Shown piece after piece: positions 34,588-44,081 of a stretch of DNA of 64,000 nucleotides. The position numbers and the translations under genes are program-made. Source of the stretch: Microsaccharimonas sp964523145 (lineage in GTDB: Bacteria > Patescibacteriota > Saccharimonadia > Saccharimonadales > Saccharimonadaceae); assembly GCA_964523145.1 (NCBI GenBank), contig CAZFYB010000001.1, forward strand, positions 1 through 64,000, in the 5' to 3' direction. Below the pieces are notes generated by a model that was given only the letters and a program-made list of their open reading frames with translations, was not told the DNA's origin and did not search any database. Position 1 is the stretch's first letter. Every line of letters begins with the position of its first letter.

Positions 34588-35013
34588 ATGGACCAATCAT
34601 TAGCAATTATATTTTTCTTTTCGGCTATCCTCATTTTCGGTGGGCTACTGTTTGTGATTATTTCAATTACAAAAAACAGTCCACGCGCACTGGATGTTGA
34701 GAAGTATCGTAGCCGTTGGATGCATCTTGAAGGCCAACTAAAACGTGGTGAAGAACATAGCTATACCGTGTGTATTTTAAATGCCGATAAACTGCTCGAT
34801 CAGGCGTTACGTGAACGCGGTGTTTCTGGTAAAAATATGGCTGAACGTATGAAGCAGTACCAAGGCAAATGGACCAACGGAAACGGTGTATGGGCGGCGC
34901 ATAAGGTTCGTAACAAACTTGCACACGAACCAGATGTAAAGATCGATTATGAACGCGCTCGCCAAGCATTGGTTGCGTATAAGCAAGCCTTAAAAGATGC
35001 GGGAGCAATATAA
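34588..35013 (+). CDS. Membrane-anchored HEPN-like protein
   Basis: The 141-aa protein has an N-terminal membrane helix (residues about 6-28) and a helical cytoplasmic domain ending in KVRNKLAHEP. R108-N-x-x-x-H113 is the R-(polar)-x(3)-H motif of HEPN domains, many of which are RNases; NADKLLDQALRERGV is the matching first helix. The membrane anchor and the place between gatA and gatB, one base from each, are unusual for HEPN toxins. It may be a structural or RNA-processing partner of the amidotransferase operon. I choose ATG 34588 rather than 34579 because 34579 lies in gatA and gives a less typical start. Confidence 0.75.
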   Translation: MDQSLAIIFFFSAILIFGGLLFVIISITKNSPRALDVEKYRSRWMHLEGQLKRGEEHSYTVCILNADKLLDQALRERGVSGKNMAERMKQYQGKWTNGNGVWAAHKVRNKLAHEPDVKIDYERARQALVAYKQALKDAGAI

Positions 35014-36467
35014 TGCTCAACCAAGAAGTACTTGATCAGTATGAAATGACCATTGGCATTGAATGCCATGTGCAACTTGCGACGATCAGTAAGCTTTTTA
35101 GCGGTGCCGATAACGATGCTCGAGATAAAGCGCCTAACATAGCGATTAGCCCGATTGATTTTGGGCTTCCTGGAATGCTACCAGTATTAAACCACGAAGC
35201 AATTGTCTTAGCGGTGCGTGCCGGTAAAGCGCTCAACGCTGAGATTGCACCGGTCAGTCGTTTTGATCGCAAACATTATTTTTATCCTGACCTTCCTAAG
35301 GGCTATCAGATTAGCCAAATGTACCAGCCAATTATTTTAGGTGGGCATGTTGATGCTCCGCTGCTTGATGGTGATACTGTTCGAGTGCGCATTCACCATG
35401 CGCATATTGAAGAAGATGCCGGAAAACTTACTCACCATGGAACGTATAGCCTTGTCGACCTTAACCGAGCTGGCACGCCACTCATTGAGATTGTTTCTGA
35501 ACCAGATATTCATTCTGCAGCCGCCGCAAAAGCATATGCGACCGAACTTCATCGGCTCATGACGTATGCGGGGGTAACGCTCGGTAACCTTTACCATGGA
35601 AATATGCGGTTCGATGTTAATATTTCGGTGGCGAAAAAAGGTGCAACCGAACTGGGGACTCGAGCTGAAGTCAAAAACTTGAACTCATTTAGAAGTGTTG
35701 AAAAAGCTGCTGAGTATGAGTTCAACCGGCAGGTTGAGTTGATTGAAAAAGGCGAACGAATTGTTCAGGAAACGCGTGGCTGGAATGATGCAGCTGCAAA
35801 AACTACTTCACAACGAAGTAAAGAAGATGCTCAAGATTACCGTTATATGCCCGACCCTGATATTCCTCCGGTTGTTTTGAGCCAAGAAGATATTACTGCT
35901 ATGCAAGCAGGTGTACCAGAATTACCGAGTTTTTATCGGCAAGCATGGGTATCGTTAGGTCTTGATCGTTCGGTTGTTGAAGCATTACTCAGCACGCAAA
36001 GTTACGCAGTACTTATTACCGCTATTCAGCAATCTGCTGGTGACGATGCGGCGCGCCGAGTTGCGCATTGGTTTTCAAGCTCAGTCGCTCAAACCGGTGA
36101 AGAAGTGGCGATCATTGCGAGTAACTTTTCGCCAGAAGGCTACGTTGAACTTGCAGAAATGGTAGCGAAAAACGAACTATCAAGTACTGCAGCAAAAGAA
36201 GTGTTCCAGGAGTTACTTACAAGTGACAAAACCCCTCGTACGATTGCTGAAGAAAAGAATTTGCTGCAGGTGAGTGATGAGTCGGCAATTTTGGCAATCG
36301 TTGATGAGGTCTTAGCTGATCCATCGAGTGCGCAATCGGTGGCTGATATAAAAGCTGGGCAGGAAAAAGCGATTGGCTTCTTGGTTGGTCAGGTGATGAA
36401 AAAATCACAAGGAAAAGCCAACCCTGCACTTGCACAGCAGCTTATACGTAAGCAATTAGGTCAATAA
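35013..36467 (+). CDS. gatB: Glu-tRNA(Gln)/Asp-tRNA(Asn) amidotransferase subunit B
   Basis: The 484-aa protein is GatB, with the opening motif YEMTIGIECHVQL, the active region DRKHYFYPDLPKGYQISQ and a C-terminal YqeY-like helical tail that binds tRNA. It uses ATP to activate Glu or Asp on the misacylated tRNA. It completes the gatC-gatA-X-gatB operon and should make the Gln-tRNA of the tRNA at the window start. Confidence 0.97.
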   Translation: MLNQEVLDQYEMTIGIECHVQLATISKLFSGADNDARDKAPNIAISPIDFGLPGMLPVLNHEAIVLAVRAGKALNAEIAPVSRFDRKHYFYPDLPKGYQISQMYQPIILGGHVDAPLLDGDTVRVRIHHAHIEEDAGKLTHHGTYSLVDLNRAGTPLIEIVSEPDIHSAAAAKAYATELHRLMTYAGVTLGNLYHGNMRFDVNISVAKKGATELGTRAEVKNLNSFRSVEKAAEYEFNRQVELIEKGERIVQETRGWNDAAAKTTSQRSKEDAQDYRYMPDPDIPPVVLSQEDITAMQAGVPELPSFYRQAWVSLGLDRSVVEALLSTQSYAVLITAIQQSAGDDAARRVAHWFSSSVAQTGEEVAIIASNFSPEGYVELAEMVAKNELSSTAAKEVFQELLTSDKTPRTIAEEKNLLQVSDESAILAIVDEVLADPSSAQSVADIKAGQEKAIGFLVGQVMKKSQGKANPALAQQLIRKQLGQ

Positions 36468-36537
36468 GTTGCCACTCTGTTTTTATAAGGGTATACTATC
36501 GTTAGATATTGATAAATCCTAAAAGGAGCACATGTTC

Positions 36538-36792
36538 ATGAGTAACGCAGCAGAAATTCTTGTCATCATTGTTTCAAGTGTTCTTGCTATCTTTTTAATC
36601 GTTTCGATTATTTTGGGCATTTACTTGATTAAATTGTCTGCCGAGATTCGCCGAATTGCGAAATCAGCGCAGAGTACTATTAGTCACATAGATTCAGCGG
36701 TTGTTGGAGTGAGTCGACTGACTTCACCGATGTTTGTCGCTGATTTGATTGGCCGATATATAAAGAAATTTACTAAGAAAAAGGGGAAATAA
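36538..36792 (+). CDS. Small membrane protein before YtxH gene
   Basis: This 84-aa protein has one N-terminal membrane helix (residues 5-30), a helical stretch like the DUF948 family (LIKLSAEIRRIAKSAQSTI) and a basic C-terminus. I prefer ATG 36538 over ATG 36532 because AAAAGGAG has better spacing to it. TATACT lies about 40 nt upstream. It leads three tightly spaced envelope genes. Confidence 0.7.
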   Translation: MSNAAEILVIIVSSVLAIFLIVSIILGIYLIKLSAEIRRIAKSAQSTISHIDSAVVGVSRLTSPMFVADLIGRYIKKFTKKKGK

Positions 36793-36793
36793 T

Positions 36794-37153
36794 ATGTCAA
36801 AAACTAAAATTGCATTTGGAGCAGTTGCTGCCGCAGTCGCAGGGTTTGTTGCCGGAATTTTATCAGCACCAAAAAGTGGTAAAGAAACTCGTGAAGAGAT
36901 TAAAGGCGCTGGAATAAAAGCTAAAGATGACGTGGTGAACGAAGTAAACAAGGCTAAGGGCGTTGTTATTGACAAGGCGAACGAAATCAAAGATAAAGCC
37001 GAAGATATTGCGACCGATGTGAAGACAAATGCTCAAACCGTTGCCTCTGATGTTAAAACTAAGGCTGAAGACCTTAAGGCTCGCACTGAGCAAGCTGTTG
37101 AAGGCGCGCAAAAAGGCTTTTCTAAGAAACCTAAAGTAGCAAAAAAGAAGTAG
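36794..37153 (+). CDS. YtxH-like protein
   Basis: The 119-aa protein has an N-terminal glycine-rich hydrophobic helix ending in GILSAPKSGKETREEIKG, the signature of the YtxH family, followed by a long amphipathic Lys/Ala/Asp helix with repeats (KDDVVNEV, KAEDIATDV, KTKAEDLKA) like LEA or apolipoprotein helices. Such proteins are stress or envelope associated; their mechanism is not known. It lies one base after its neighbour. Confidence 0.8.
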   Translation: MSKTKIAFGAVAAAVAGFVAGILSAPKSGKETREEIKGAGIKAKDDVVNEVNKAKGVVIDKANEIKDKAEDIATDVKTNAQTVASDVKTKAEDLKARTEQAVEGAQKGFSKKPKVAKKK

Positions 37154-37156
37154 TCT

Positions 37157-37438
37157 ATGAACAAGGTGGCTCAGAAGATTAAGAAAGAAAACGAAATCGG
37201 TGCTCGCCGAGCAGTACTTGAAGATTTGTTTTACGATTTTCACAAATCACGTAAGCAGATTTATAGTATGAATTTTTTCCGAGGAGTGTTCTTTGGCGTA
37301 GGTTCAGTGCTTGGTGGTACATTGGTCGTGGCACTTGTCGTTTGGATACTTACTTGGCTGACCGATATTCCTGGCGGCTTTGGCGACTTTATTCAATACA
37401 TCGTTGATTTAGTGCAGTCTAATACACAAAATACATAA
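37157..37438 (+). CDS. DUF5665-like membrane protein
   Basis: The 93-aa protein has a basic N-terminus and the pattern FFRGVFFGVGSVLGGTLVV, followed by a membrane helix, typical of the DUF5665 family of small membrane proteins of unknown function. It follows the YtxH gene by 3 bp, so the trio is probably one operon. Confidence 0.75.
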   Translation: MNKVAQKIKKENEIGARRAVLEDLFYDFHKSRKQIYSMNFFRGVFFGVGSVLGGTLVVALVVWILTWLTDIPGGFGDFIQYIVDLVQSNTQNT

Positions 37439-37505
37439 GGCTTATGCTTCCCGTTATTTTTACTACAGACAGCCCGAGCTGGGTTCGTTATACTAAGTAC
37501 TAGTT

Positions 37506-40500
37506 ATGGGGGTTGATACACAGACTAAACCAACAAATCCGGGGGGCGTCTTAGCGCCGTCTGATTTTGTGCACTTACATAACCACTCGCATCATAGTTT
37601 GCTTGATGGTTTATCGAAGATTCCAGCACTGGTTGATACAGTCAAAGAAATGGGCATGGAAGCGGTCGCGATCACTGATCACGGCACTATGTCGGGTATC
37701 ATCGATTTTTATAAGTCGGCTAAGGGTGCGGATATTAAGCCAATCCTCGGTATGGAAGCGTATGTCGCGGCTCGTACCCGCCACGACCGTGACCCTCAAA
37801 AAGATAAGGGTCGTTATCACCTCACGATCCTGGCTATGAATAATAAGGGCTATCAAAATCTGATGCGCCTAAGCTCAAAAGCAAACTTAGAAGGAATGTA
37901 TTATAAACCGCGTATTGACCACGATTTATTAGAAGAATTTAATGAAGGCTTAATAATACTATCGGGCTGTGCGAGTAGCGAGCTAGGCGAGAACCTTCGA
38001 GCTGATAACTATGAAGAAGCTAAATCGATTGCCGCGTGGTATAAATCAGTTTTTGGTGATCGCTACTACTTAGAGCTACAAGATCATGGACACCTTGAGT
38101 CAAAAACTGCCTGGGATGTTCAAACAAAAATCAATGGTTACTTGGAAAAGATTGCCGTAGACCTTGATATACCTTTGGTAGTAACGAGTGATGGGCATTA
38201 TTTAACGCACGAAGATCAAGATACGCACGAAATTTTGCTTTGCGTGGGCACGGGCGCCTTTTTGAGTGACGAAAAACGGATGTCACTAAAAGACTTTGAG
38301 TTGCACGTGACTGACCCGAGAGAAATTATTCAAAGGTGGGGCACGACCCACCCAGAGGCAATTGCAAATACGAAACGCATTGCCGATAGGTGCGAGGTTG
38401 AACTTGAGCTAGGGGGAATTTTAATTCCAACCTTCCCAACTCCCGAAGGCCACAACGAAAAAACGTTTCTTGATGAGTTGGTATTCCAAGGTTTAGCATG
38501 GCGCTACGCCGACATTGATTTTGATGTTGCTGAAAAAATGTCCGTTGAAGAGGCAAGAAACGTAACGCCAAAAGAAGTACTTGAGCGGGCAGATTACGAA
38601 CTTGGGGTAATTGACCGGATGGGATTCAACGGATACTTCTTAATCGTCCAAGACTTTATTAACTGGGGAAAGAACCAAGGAATTATTTTCGGCCCTGGAC
38701 GAGGAAGTGCAGCTGGCTCGATTATTGCGTATTCGGTCCGTATTACCGAACTTGACCCGTTGAAGTACGACTTACTTTTCGAGCGATTCTTGAACCCTGA
38801 CCGTATTAGCATGCCAGATGTCGATATCGATATTCAAGATACTCGCCGCGATGAGGTGATTGCTTATTGTACAGAAAAATATGGTACCGAGCGCGTAGCG
38901 AACATTGTGACATTTGGAACAATGGCCGCTCGGGCTGCGGTTCGTGATGTCGCCCGGGTGCTGCAAGTGCCCTACGGTGAAAGCGACCGCTTGGCAAAAC
39001 TTATCCCGCCACCAGTTCAAGGCCGCCATATCCCACTTTCTCGCAGCGTTATTGATGACCCTGATTTAAAGCACGAGTACGAAACCAATGAAACGGCGAA
39101 ACGCGTGCTCGATTATGCTATGCGACTTGAAGGGACGATTCGAAGCCATGGTGTGCACGCCGCTGGTGTCGTGATCGCTCCTGATGACATCGTAAAGTTT
39201 GCTCCCGTTGAAATGTCGCAAAAAGGGGTAGTGGCTACGCAGTTCCCGATGGGCCCCATTGAAGAACTCGGCCTACTAAAAATGGACTTCTTGGGTCTTT
39301 CAAACCTAACAATTATTAACAACGCACTCCGTATTATTAAAAAGGTATATAAAACCGATATTGACTTGGCAAAAATTGACCTCGAAGATCAAAAAACATT
39401 TGAGTTATTCCAGCGCGGTGACACAACTGGTGTGTTCCAGCTTGAATCTGCTGGTATGAAACGGTATTTGCGCGAGTTAAAGCCAACTGTATTTGACGAC
39501 ATTGTCGCAATGGTAGCCTTGTATCGCCCGGGGCCAATGCAGTTTATCGATAGCTTTATTAAGCGAAAACATGGTCAGGAAGAAATTAAATACATGCACC
39601 CCAAGATGGAAGGGGCGCTGAAAAATACTTATGGTGTCTTGGTCTATCAAGAGCAAGTCATGCAGATCTCTAAAGACCTGTCTGGGTTTACTGGTGGAGA
39701 AGCCGACACGCTTCGTAAAGCGATTGGTAAAAAGAATGTCGAAATGATGGGCAAGATGAAGACTCGATTTATTGAAGGCGCAATCGAGCAATCTGGGGCA
39801 AAAGAAAAAGATATGGAAGTGTTTTGGAAGCAGCTGGAAGACTTTGCAGCCTACTGTTTTAACAAGTCACACGCGGCGTGTTATGGACTAATTTCGTATT
39901 GGACTGCGTACCTAAAGGCGCATTTCCCTGATGCGTTTATGGCGGCGCTCATGACAAGTGATGCCGATGATATTGAACGGCTTGCCATTGAAATTACTGA
40001 GTGTAAACACATGGGAATTAAAGTACTTTCACCCGATGTTAACGAAAGCTTCGTTGAGTTTGCGATTGTACCTGGTAAAAAGCAGATTCGATTTGGTATG
40101 GCCGCAGTTAAGGGTGTGGGAACGGCTGTTGTAGAAGAAATTCTACGCGCTCGAGAAGACGGAAAATTTGCCAATGTTGAAGATTTTGCGCGGCGGGTTT
40201 CGACTTCTCGTGTGAATAAAAAGGCTTGGGACTCGCTGATTAAAACCGGTGCATTTGATGCACTCGCGGATCGTTCAGACCTACTATTTAACCTCGAAAC
40301 AATACAAGGTTTTGCCTCAAAGTTACAAAAAGAAGCGTTAAGTGGGCAAACCGACCTATTTGGCGGTATGGCCGATGCCGCAACGGTGCAGCCTAAAGTG
40401 AACATTGTGCAGGCGCCGGTAAAACATACCGACAAAGAGCGCCTCACCTGGGAGCGTGAACTACTAGGGTTGTATATAAGCGCTCATCCGCTTGATAATT

Positions 40501-41213
40501 ACGATGCATATTTCCAGGAACAAACGATTCCATTGGTTGAAATGACCGCCGACCTTGACGGCCGAACTATGACTATTGGTGGCCTGATCGCTTCGGTGCG
40601 AAGTATCGTGACAAAAAGTGGTTCAAAAATGGCATTTGTAAAACTTGAAGATAAAACACATGAGACCGAAGTGATTATTTTCCCTAAACTATACGAAGTT
40701 ATTGGTGCAAAATTAATACAAGATGCGGTAGTTCGGGTTACTGGCAAGGCGTCCTCACGTGATCGTGAAGGCAACGCAACAGGTGACGTTAAGATGATCG
40801 CTGACGAGGTTCAAATTGTTGAAGATTCTGAGCTACGAGGCTACGAATCAAATGGGCAAAAAATGGCGAAGCCAAAGGCGGGCGCTGTTAGAGCAACGCG
40901 TACGTATGCGCGCAAACAACCTGAAGTCACCTCATCATCTTCGCAAGGTTCATCGGCAAGTTCGGGCGCTCGACCACAAGCTGTTGAAGTGTTAAAAAAA
41001 CTATATGTGCACGTAAAAAACCCTGATGATCAAGAATCATTAATGGAGTTGAAAAAAGTGTGCGGGCTCTTTCCTGGACTGAGTGACATCGTGCTCGTAT
41101 TAGGACCTTCAAAAGAGTCGGCAATTAAAATGCCTTTCAGGGTTGACGGCAGCGATGAGCTCATTGGGCGTTTAGTAAAAATACTCGGCGAAGATGCAGT
41201 TGTTTTAAAGTAG
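37506..41213 (+). CDS. dnaE: DNA polymerase III alpha subunit
   Basis: The 1235-aa protein is the main replicative polymerase. Its order is: the PHP domain (HLHNHSHHSLLDG, residues about 24-270), the Pol III palm with the catalytic Asp pair in MPDVDIDIQDTRRDE, fingers, a helix-hairpin-helix, an OB domain (about 1000-1090: MTIGGLIASVRSIVTKSGSKMA) and a C-terminal domain. TATACT lies 11 nt before ATG, so the leader is at most a few bases. Its end abuts the convergent methyltransferase gene. Confidence 0.98.
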   Translation: MGVDTQTKPTNPGGVLAPSDFVHLHNHSHHSLLDGLSKIPALVDTVKEMGMEAVAITDHGTMSGIIDFYKSAKGADIKPILGMEAYVAARTRHDRDPQKDKGRYHLTILAMNNKGYQNLMRLSSKANLEGMYYKPRIDHDLLEEFNEGLIILSGCASSELGENLRADNYEEAKSIAAWYKSVFGDRYYLELQDHGHLESKTAWDVQTKINGYLEKIAVDLDIPLVVTSDGHYLTHEDQDTHEILLCVGTGAFLSDEKRMSLKDFELHVTDPREIIQRWGTTHPEAIANTKRIADRCEVELELGGILIPTFPTPEGHNEKTFLDELVFQGLAWRYADIDFDVAEKMSVEEARNVTPKEVLERADYELGVIDRMGFNGYFLIVQDFINWGKNQGIIFGPGRGSAAGSIIAYSVRITELDPLKYDLLFERFLNPDRISMPDVDIDIQDTRRDEVIAYCTEKYGTERVANIVTFGTMAARAAVRDVARVLQVPYGESDRLAKLIPPPVQGRHIPLSRSVIDDPDLKHEYETNETAKRVLDYAMRLEGTIRSHGVHAAGVVIAPDDIVKFAPVEMSQKGVVATQFPMGPIEELGLLKMDFLGLSNLTIINNALRIIKKVYKTDIDLAKIDLEDQKTFELFQRGDTTGVFQLESAGMKRYLRELKPTVFDDIVAMVALYRPGPMQFIDSFIKRKHGQEEIKYMHPKMEGALKNTYGVLVYQEQVMQISKDLSGFTGGEADTLRKAIGKKNVEMMGKMKTRFIEGAIEQSGAKEKDMEVFWKQLEDFAAYCFNKSHAACYGLISYWTAYLKAHFPDAFMAALMTSDADDIERLAIEITECKHMGIKVLSPDVNESFVEFAIVPGKKQIRFGMAAVKGVGTAVVEEILRAREDGKFANVEDFARRVSTSRVNKKAWDSLIKTGAFDALADRSDLLFNLETIQGFASKLQKEALSGQTDLFGGMADAATVQPKVNIVQAPVKHTDKERLTWERELLGLYISAHPLDNYDAYFQEQTIPLVEMTADLDGRTMTIGGLIASVRSIVTKSGSKMAFVKLEDKTHETEVIIFPKLYEVIGAKLIQDAVVRVTGKASSRDREGNATGDVKMIADEVQIVEDSELRGYESNGQKMAKPKAGAVRATRTYARKQPEVTSSSSQGSSASSGARPQAVEVLKKLYVHVKNPDDQESLMELKKVCGLFPGLSDIVLVLGPSKESAIKMPFRVDGSDELIGRLVKILGEDAVVLK

Positions 41214-41702
41214 CTATTTCGCCATAAGGCTAAACATAGCTATGCCCGCTGCAACACTCACGTTAAACGATTCTTTTTTGCCCACCATAGGTATTTCGAG
41301 GATATCTTGGCATTGAGCTAATAACTCGCTAGGGATACCTTCGACTTCTTCGCCAAGCACTAAAGCGATTTTTTCTGGTGCTGAATATTTGGTCAGTGAA
41401 ATGCTTTTTGGGTCTTGCTCGAGTGCAACAATACGAAAACCTTGGCTTTTTAGTGTATCGATAGGTGGTACTTCGAAATATTCAAATGAAACCATGTGCT
41501 CGGCTCCTAAAGCGGTTTTATTAATTTGCTTAGCTAACCTTTCGGCAATGTGAGGCAAGCGAGAATCTTGCTCGAGTAAAGGGTGGGGAGTATAGCCACT
41601 TAAGATAATTTTAGTAATACCAAAGCCTTCGGCGGTGCGAAATAGTGCTCCAACATTATGGGTTGAACGAATATTATGGGCAATTATTATGAGTTCTGGC
41701 AT
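41214..41702 (-). CDS. SpoU-family rRNA/tRNA methyltransferase
   Basis: The 162-aa protein has the SpoU/TrmH knot motifs: NIRSTHNVGALFRTAE (motif 1), LVLGEEVEGI (motif 2) and IPMVGKKESFNVSVAAGIAMF (motif 3). It methylates a ribose 2'-OH in RNA with S-adenosylmethionine; TrmL-like short length suggests a tRNA target, which is not certain. On the minus strand TATAAT lies 10 nt before ATG, back to back with the pilB promoter. Confidence 0.93.
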   Translation of the reverse strand: MPELIIIAHNIRSTHNVGALFRTAEGFGITKIILSGYTPHPLLEQDSRLPHIAERLAKQINKTALGAEHMVSFEYFEVPPIDTLKSQGFRIVALEQDPKSISLTKYSAPEKIALVLGEEVEGIPSELLAQCQDILEIPMVGKKESFNVSVAAGIAMFSLMAK

Positions 41703-41734
41703 CGTGAAGGATATTATACCACTATAAAATGCTT

Positions 41735-43381
41735 ATGTTTTTTGATAGGATAAGACTAATGGAAGAAGATAAAATTCAGCAACGCGCTCGCGAGCAAGAC
41801 GAGCAGAGCACTCAGCACCGGGCGGCGATACTTGGACTGCCCTATCTTGATACCCGCAGTATCGAAAGTAGCCTCGCGTTGCTTGAAGGGGTAATGAGTG
41901 CCGAGGATATGCATAAAAACCGCATCATCCCCTTAGTTGCGGGTGGCGACTCACAACCCTGGCAGTTTGGTATTACGACTCAAACCCCACAATCGCTCAC
42001 CCGTGAACTCACTCAAAAGTACGCAGCCCAAGCTCAAAATGTTGAGTATTTCCTTATTAGCCAAAGCGGCTTTACGGTGCTCATGAACCGCTATGACCCA
42101 CCGGTGAAGGTCATTTACGATGACATTAAGATTGCCAGCGAAGGTGATAGCTCTACACTGGATCAAGTAAGTACCACCTTAAACAGTGTAGGCAGTGATG
42201 AGGTTTTTGATTTCTTAATTACTCAAGCCGATAAACTTGGGGCGAGTGACATCCATATCGAGAACCAGCGTGATGGCATTCGAATCCGTATGCGTATTGA
42301 CGGTGCGCTTCACCCAGTGGCTACTTTAGACACTGATAGGTATAGGGTTATTTTGGGTGCACTCGCATCACGGGCAAATGTATCTACTGCTGCAACCGAA
42401 CCACAGTCAGGCCATATGCAAAAAGAAGTAACCGTTGACGGTAAGACCCACCTTTTGAATATGCGTATTGAAGTAGTGCCAACTATGTATGGGCAAGATT
42501 CGGTTATCCGTTTATTTAATTATGATGAATCAATGCTTAATCTTGATCGATTAGGGATTAGTGGTGAGGAACGAGCCGAGATAGATTCTATTATTAGCCA
42601 CCCTCGTGGTATGGTGTTGATGGTAGGGCCAACCGGGAGCGGTAAGTCGACTACGTTATATAGTATGATCCAAGCTCTGAACTCGACTGACCGTAAAATC
42701 ATTACCCTTGAAGACCCGATTGAGTATGGAATTTCTGGTATTTCGCAAATTCCTGTCGATACCACTAATGGACAAAACTTTGCCGATCACCTGCGATCAG
42801 TACTGCGCCTTGACCCAGATGTAGTGATGGTGGGGGAGATTCGTGATGCTGATACGGCCCGAACCGCCATACAAGCCTCTATTACTGGGCACCTGGTACT
42901 TTCGACATTTCACGCTAATAGTACCGCAGCGGCATTTAGCCGTATGATTGATTTAATTGGGGTAAACCCGATTTTTAGCTCAGCAATTCGCCTGATTATT
43001 GCTCAGCGCTTAGTCCGCCGCCTTGATGACGATACAAAAGAAGAGTATGAACCAGACGAACCTACAAAACAGTGGGTACGAACAACGCTTGCAAACCTAC
43101 CAGCGCATGTTGAAAAACCTGATTTAGAAAACTTCAAATTGTGGCGACCTGTGGTGAGTGAATCGTCACCATTTGGGTATAGTGGCCGAATTGTGATCAT
43201 GGAGCAAATGGTGGTCACTGAAGAAATTCAAAAGTTCCTGCGTGGCGATGTCGAGGATGCGCATGCTGAGCTGATTGAAAAAACAGCCCGTGAAAATGGC
43301 ATGGTAACGTTGTTGGAACGCGGTGTATTAGCAGCACTTCGTGGTGAAACGACTATTGAAGAGATAAATCGGGTTGTTTAA
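41735..43381 (+). CDS. Type IV pilus assembly ATPase PilB/GspE-like
   Basis: The 548-aa protein is a secretion ATPase that powers pilin polymerisation. It has the N-terminal domain with LGLPYLD, Walker A GPTGSGKSTTLYS, the Asp box ITLEDPIEYGI, Walker B LRLDPDVVMVGEIRDADTA and the His box TGHLVLSTFHAN. The four-cysteine zinc motif that usually follows is absent; the region reads RRLDDDTKEEYEPDE. TATAAA (41723-41728) ends 6 nt before ATG 41735, so I prefer this to the ATG at 41729 that would precede +1; 41759 is also possible. It should serve the three pilins at 0.3-4.9 kb. Confidence 0.92.
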   Translation: MFFDRIRLMEEDKIQQRAREQDEQSTQHRAAILGLPYLDTRSIESSLALLEGVMSAEDMHKNRIIPLVAGGDSQPWQFGITTQTPQSLTRELTQKYAAQAQNVEYFLISQSGFTVLMNRYDPPVKVIYDDIKIASEGDSSTLDQVSTTLNSVGSDEVFDFLITQADKLGASDIHIENQRDGIRIRMRIDGALHPVATLDTDRYRVILGALASRANVSTAATEPQSGHMQKEVTVDGKTHLLNMRIEVVPTMYGQDSVIRLFNYDESMLNLDRLGISGEERAEIDSIISHPRGMVLMVGPTGSGKSTTLYSMIQALNSTDRKIITLEDPIEYGISGISQIPVDTTNGQNFADHLRSVLRLDPDVVMVGEIRDADTARTAIQASITGHLVLSTFHANSTAAAFSRMIDLIGVNPIFSSAIRLIIAQRLVRRLDDDTKEEYEPDEPTKQWVRTTLANLPAHVEKPDLENFKLWRPVVSESSPFGYSGRIVIMEQMVVTEEIQKFLRGDVEDAHAELIEKTARENGMVTLLERGVLAALRGETTIEEINRVV

Positions 43382-43474
43382 AAAGATCAACACCTCAAAG
43401 GGTCTTCCCAATCTCACCTCTGCGTGGTATAATAAATCACTGATTGTACTATAAATGTTAAAAGTGAGTAAGTA

Positions 43475-43996
43475 ATGAGTTTTGAACTAATTCAAAAGGT
43501 AAACAACGAACAGCGTAAAGCTGCTGTTGTTGAGGTGAAAAGTGGTGACACGGTTCGTGTACACCAAAAAATTAAAGAAGGTAACAAAGAACGTATTCAG
43601 GTATTTGAAGGCGCAGTTATTCGTGTTGACCGCGCAGGTTCACACACTGCCCGCATTACCGTTCGTAAGATCGCTAGCGGTATTGGTGTTGAGAAGAGCT
43701 TCTTGCTCCACAGCCCACTCGTAGAAAAAATCGAAATTGTTCGCCGTTCTAAGGTTCGCCGTAACTACCTTTCTTACCTTCGTGAACGAAGTGGTAAAAG
43801 TGCTCGTCTTAAGGGTGTTAAATTTGATCGCGAAGCAGTGAACGACATTACCGACCCTCACGCTGAAGCTGAAGAAGCTCGTCTTAAAGAAGAAGCACGT
43901 ATCGCTGCTGAAGCTAAGGCTGCTGAAAAAGCTGCCGAAGAAGCAGACTTGGTCGCAAAACAAGCTGAAGTTGAAGCTCGTCACAACGAAGCCTAA
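43475..43996 (+). CDS. rplS: Ribosomal protein L19 with long C-terminal tail
   Basis: Residues about 1-115 match bacterial L19 (FEGAVIRVDRAGSHTARITVRKI and SKVRRNYLSYLRERSGKSARLK), which bridges the two ribosomal subunits. The 173-aa length exceeds the usual 115 by a charged Ala/Glu/Lys helix (from about residue 127). A TATAAT near 43426 is followed by a leader of some 40 nt, and a hairpin terminator follows the gene. It is monocistronic. Confidence 0.95.
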   Translation: MSFELIQKVNNEQRKAAVVEVKSGDTVRVHQKIKEGNKERIQVFEGAVIRVDRAGSHTARITVRKIASGIGVEKSFLLHSPLVEKIEIVRRSKVRRNYLSYLRERSGKSARLKGVKFDREAVNDITDPHAEAEEARLKEEARIAAEAKAAEKAAEEADLVAKQAEVEARHNEA

Positions 43997-44015
43997 ATAT
44001 ATTGTCTTGTATTTT

Positions 44016-44040
44016 AAACCGCCTTTTCATAAGGCGGTTT
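44016..44040 (+). terminator. Terminator after rplS
   Basis: A 10-bp stem (AAACCGCCTT with AAGGCGGTTT, loop TTCAT) whose right arm ends in TTT, placed 20 nt after the L19 stop. It sits just upstream of the leaderless -10 of the next gene. Confidence 0.85.
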
Positions 44041-44081
44041 GATTTTATACGGAGTACATGATTGATGCGTATACTAAAGGT

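Noticed and set aside
39881..40447. 188-codon open frame on the minus strand
   Set aside because: It is opposite dnaE, Ser/Arg-rich without motifs, and has no start signal.
44058..44081. Upstream ATG for RNase HII
   Set aside because: It precedes the -10 TATACT that ends 6 nt before ATG 44082; GGAG spacing to 44058 is also short. It is still possible if an earlier promoter is used.
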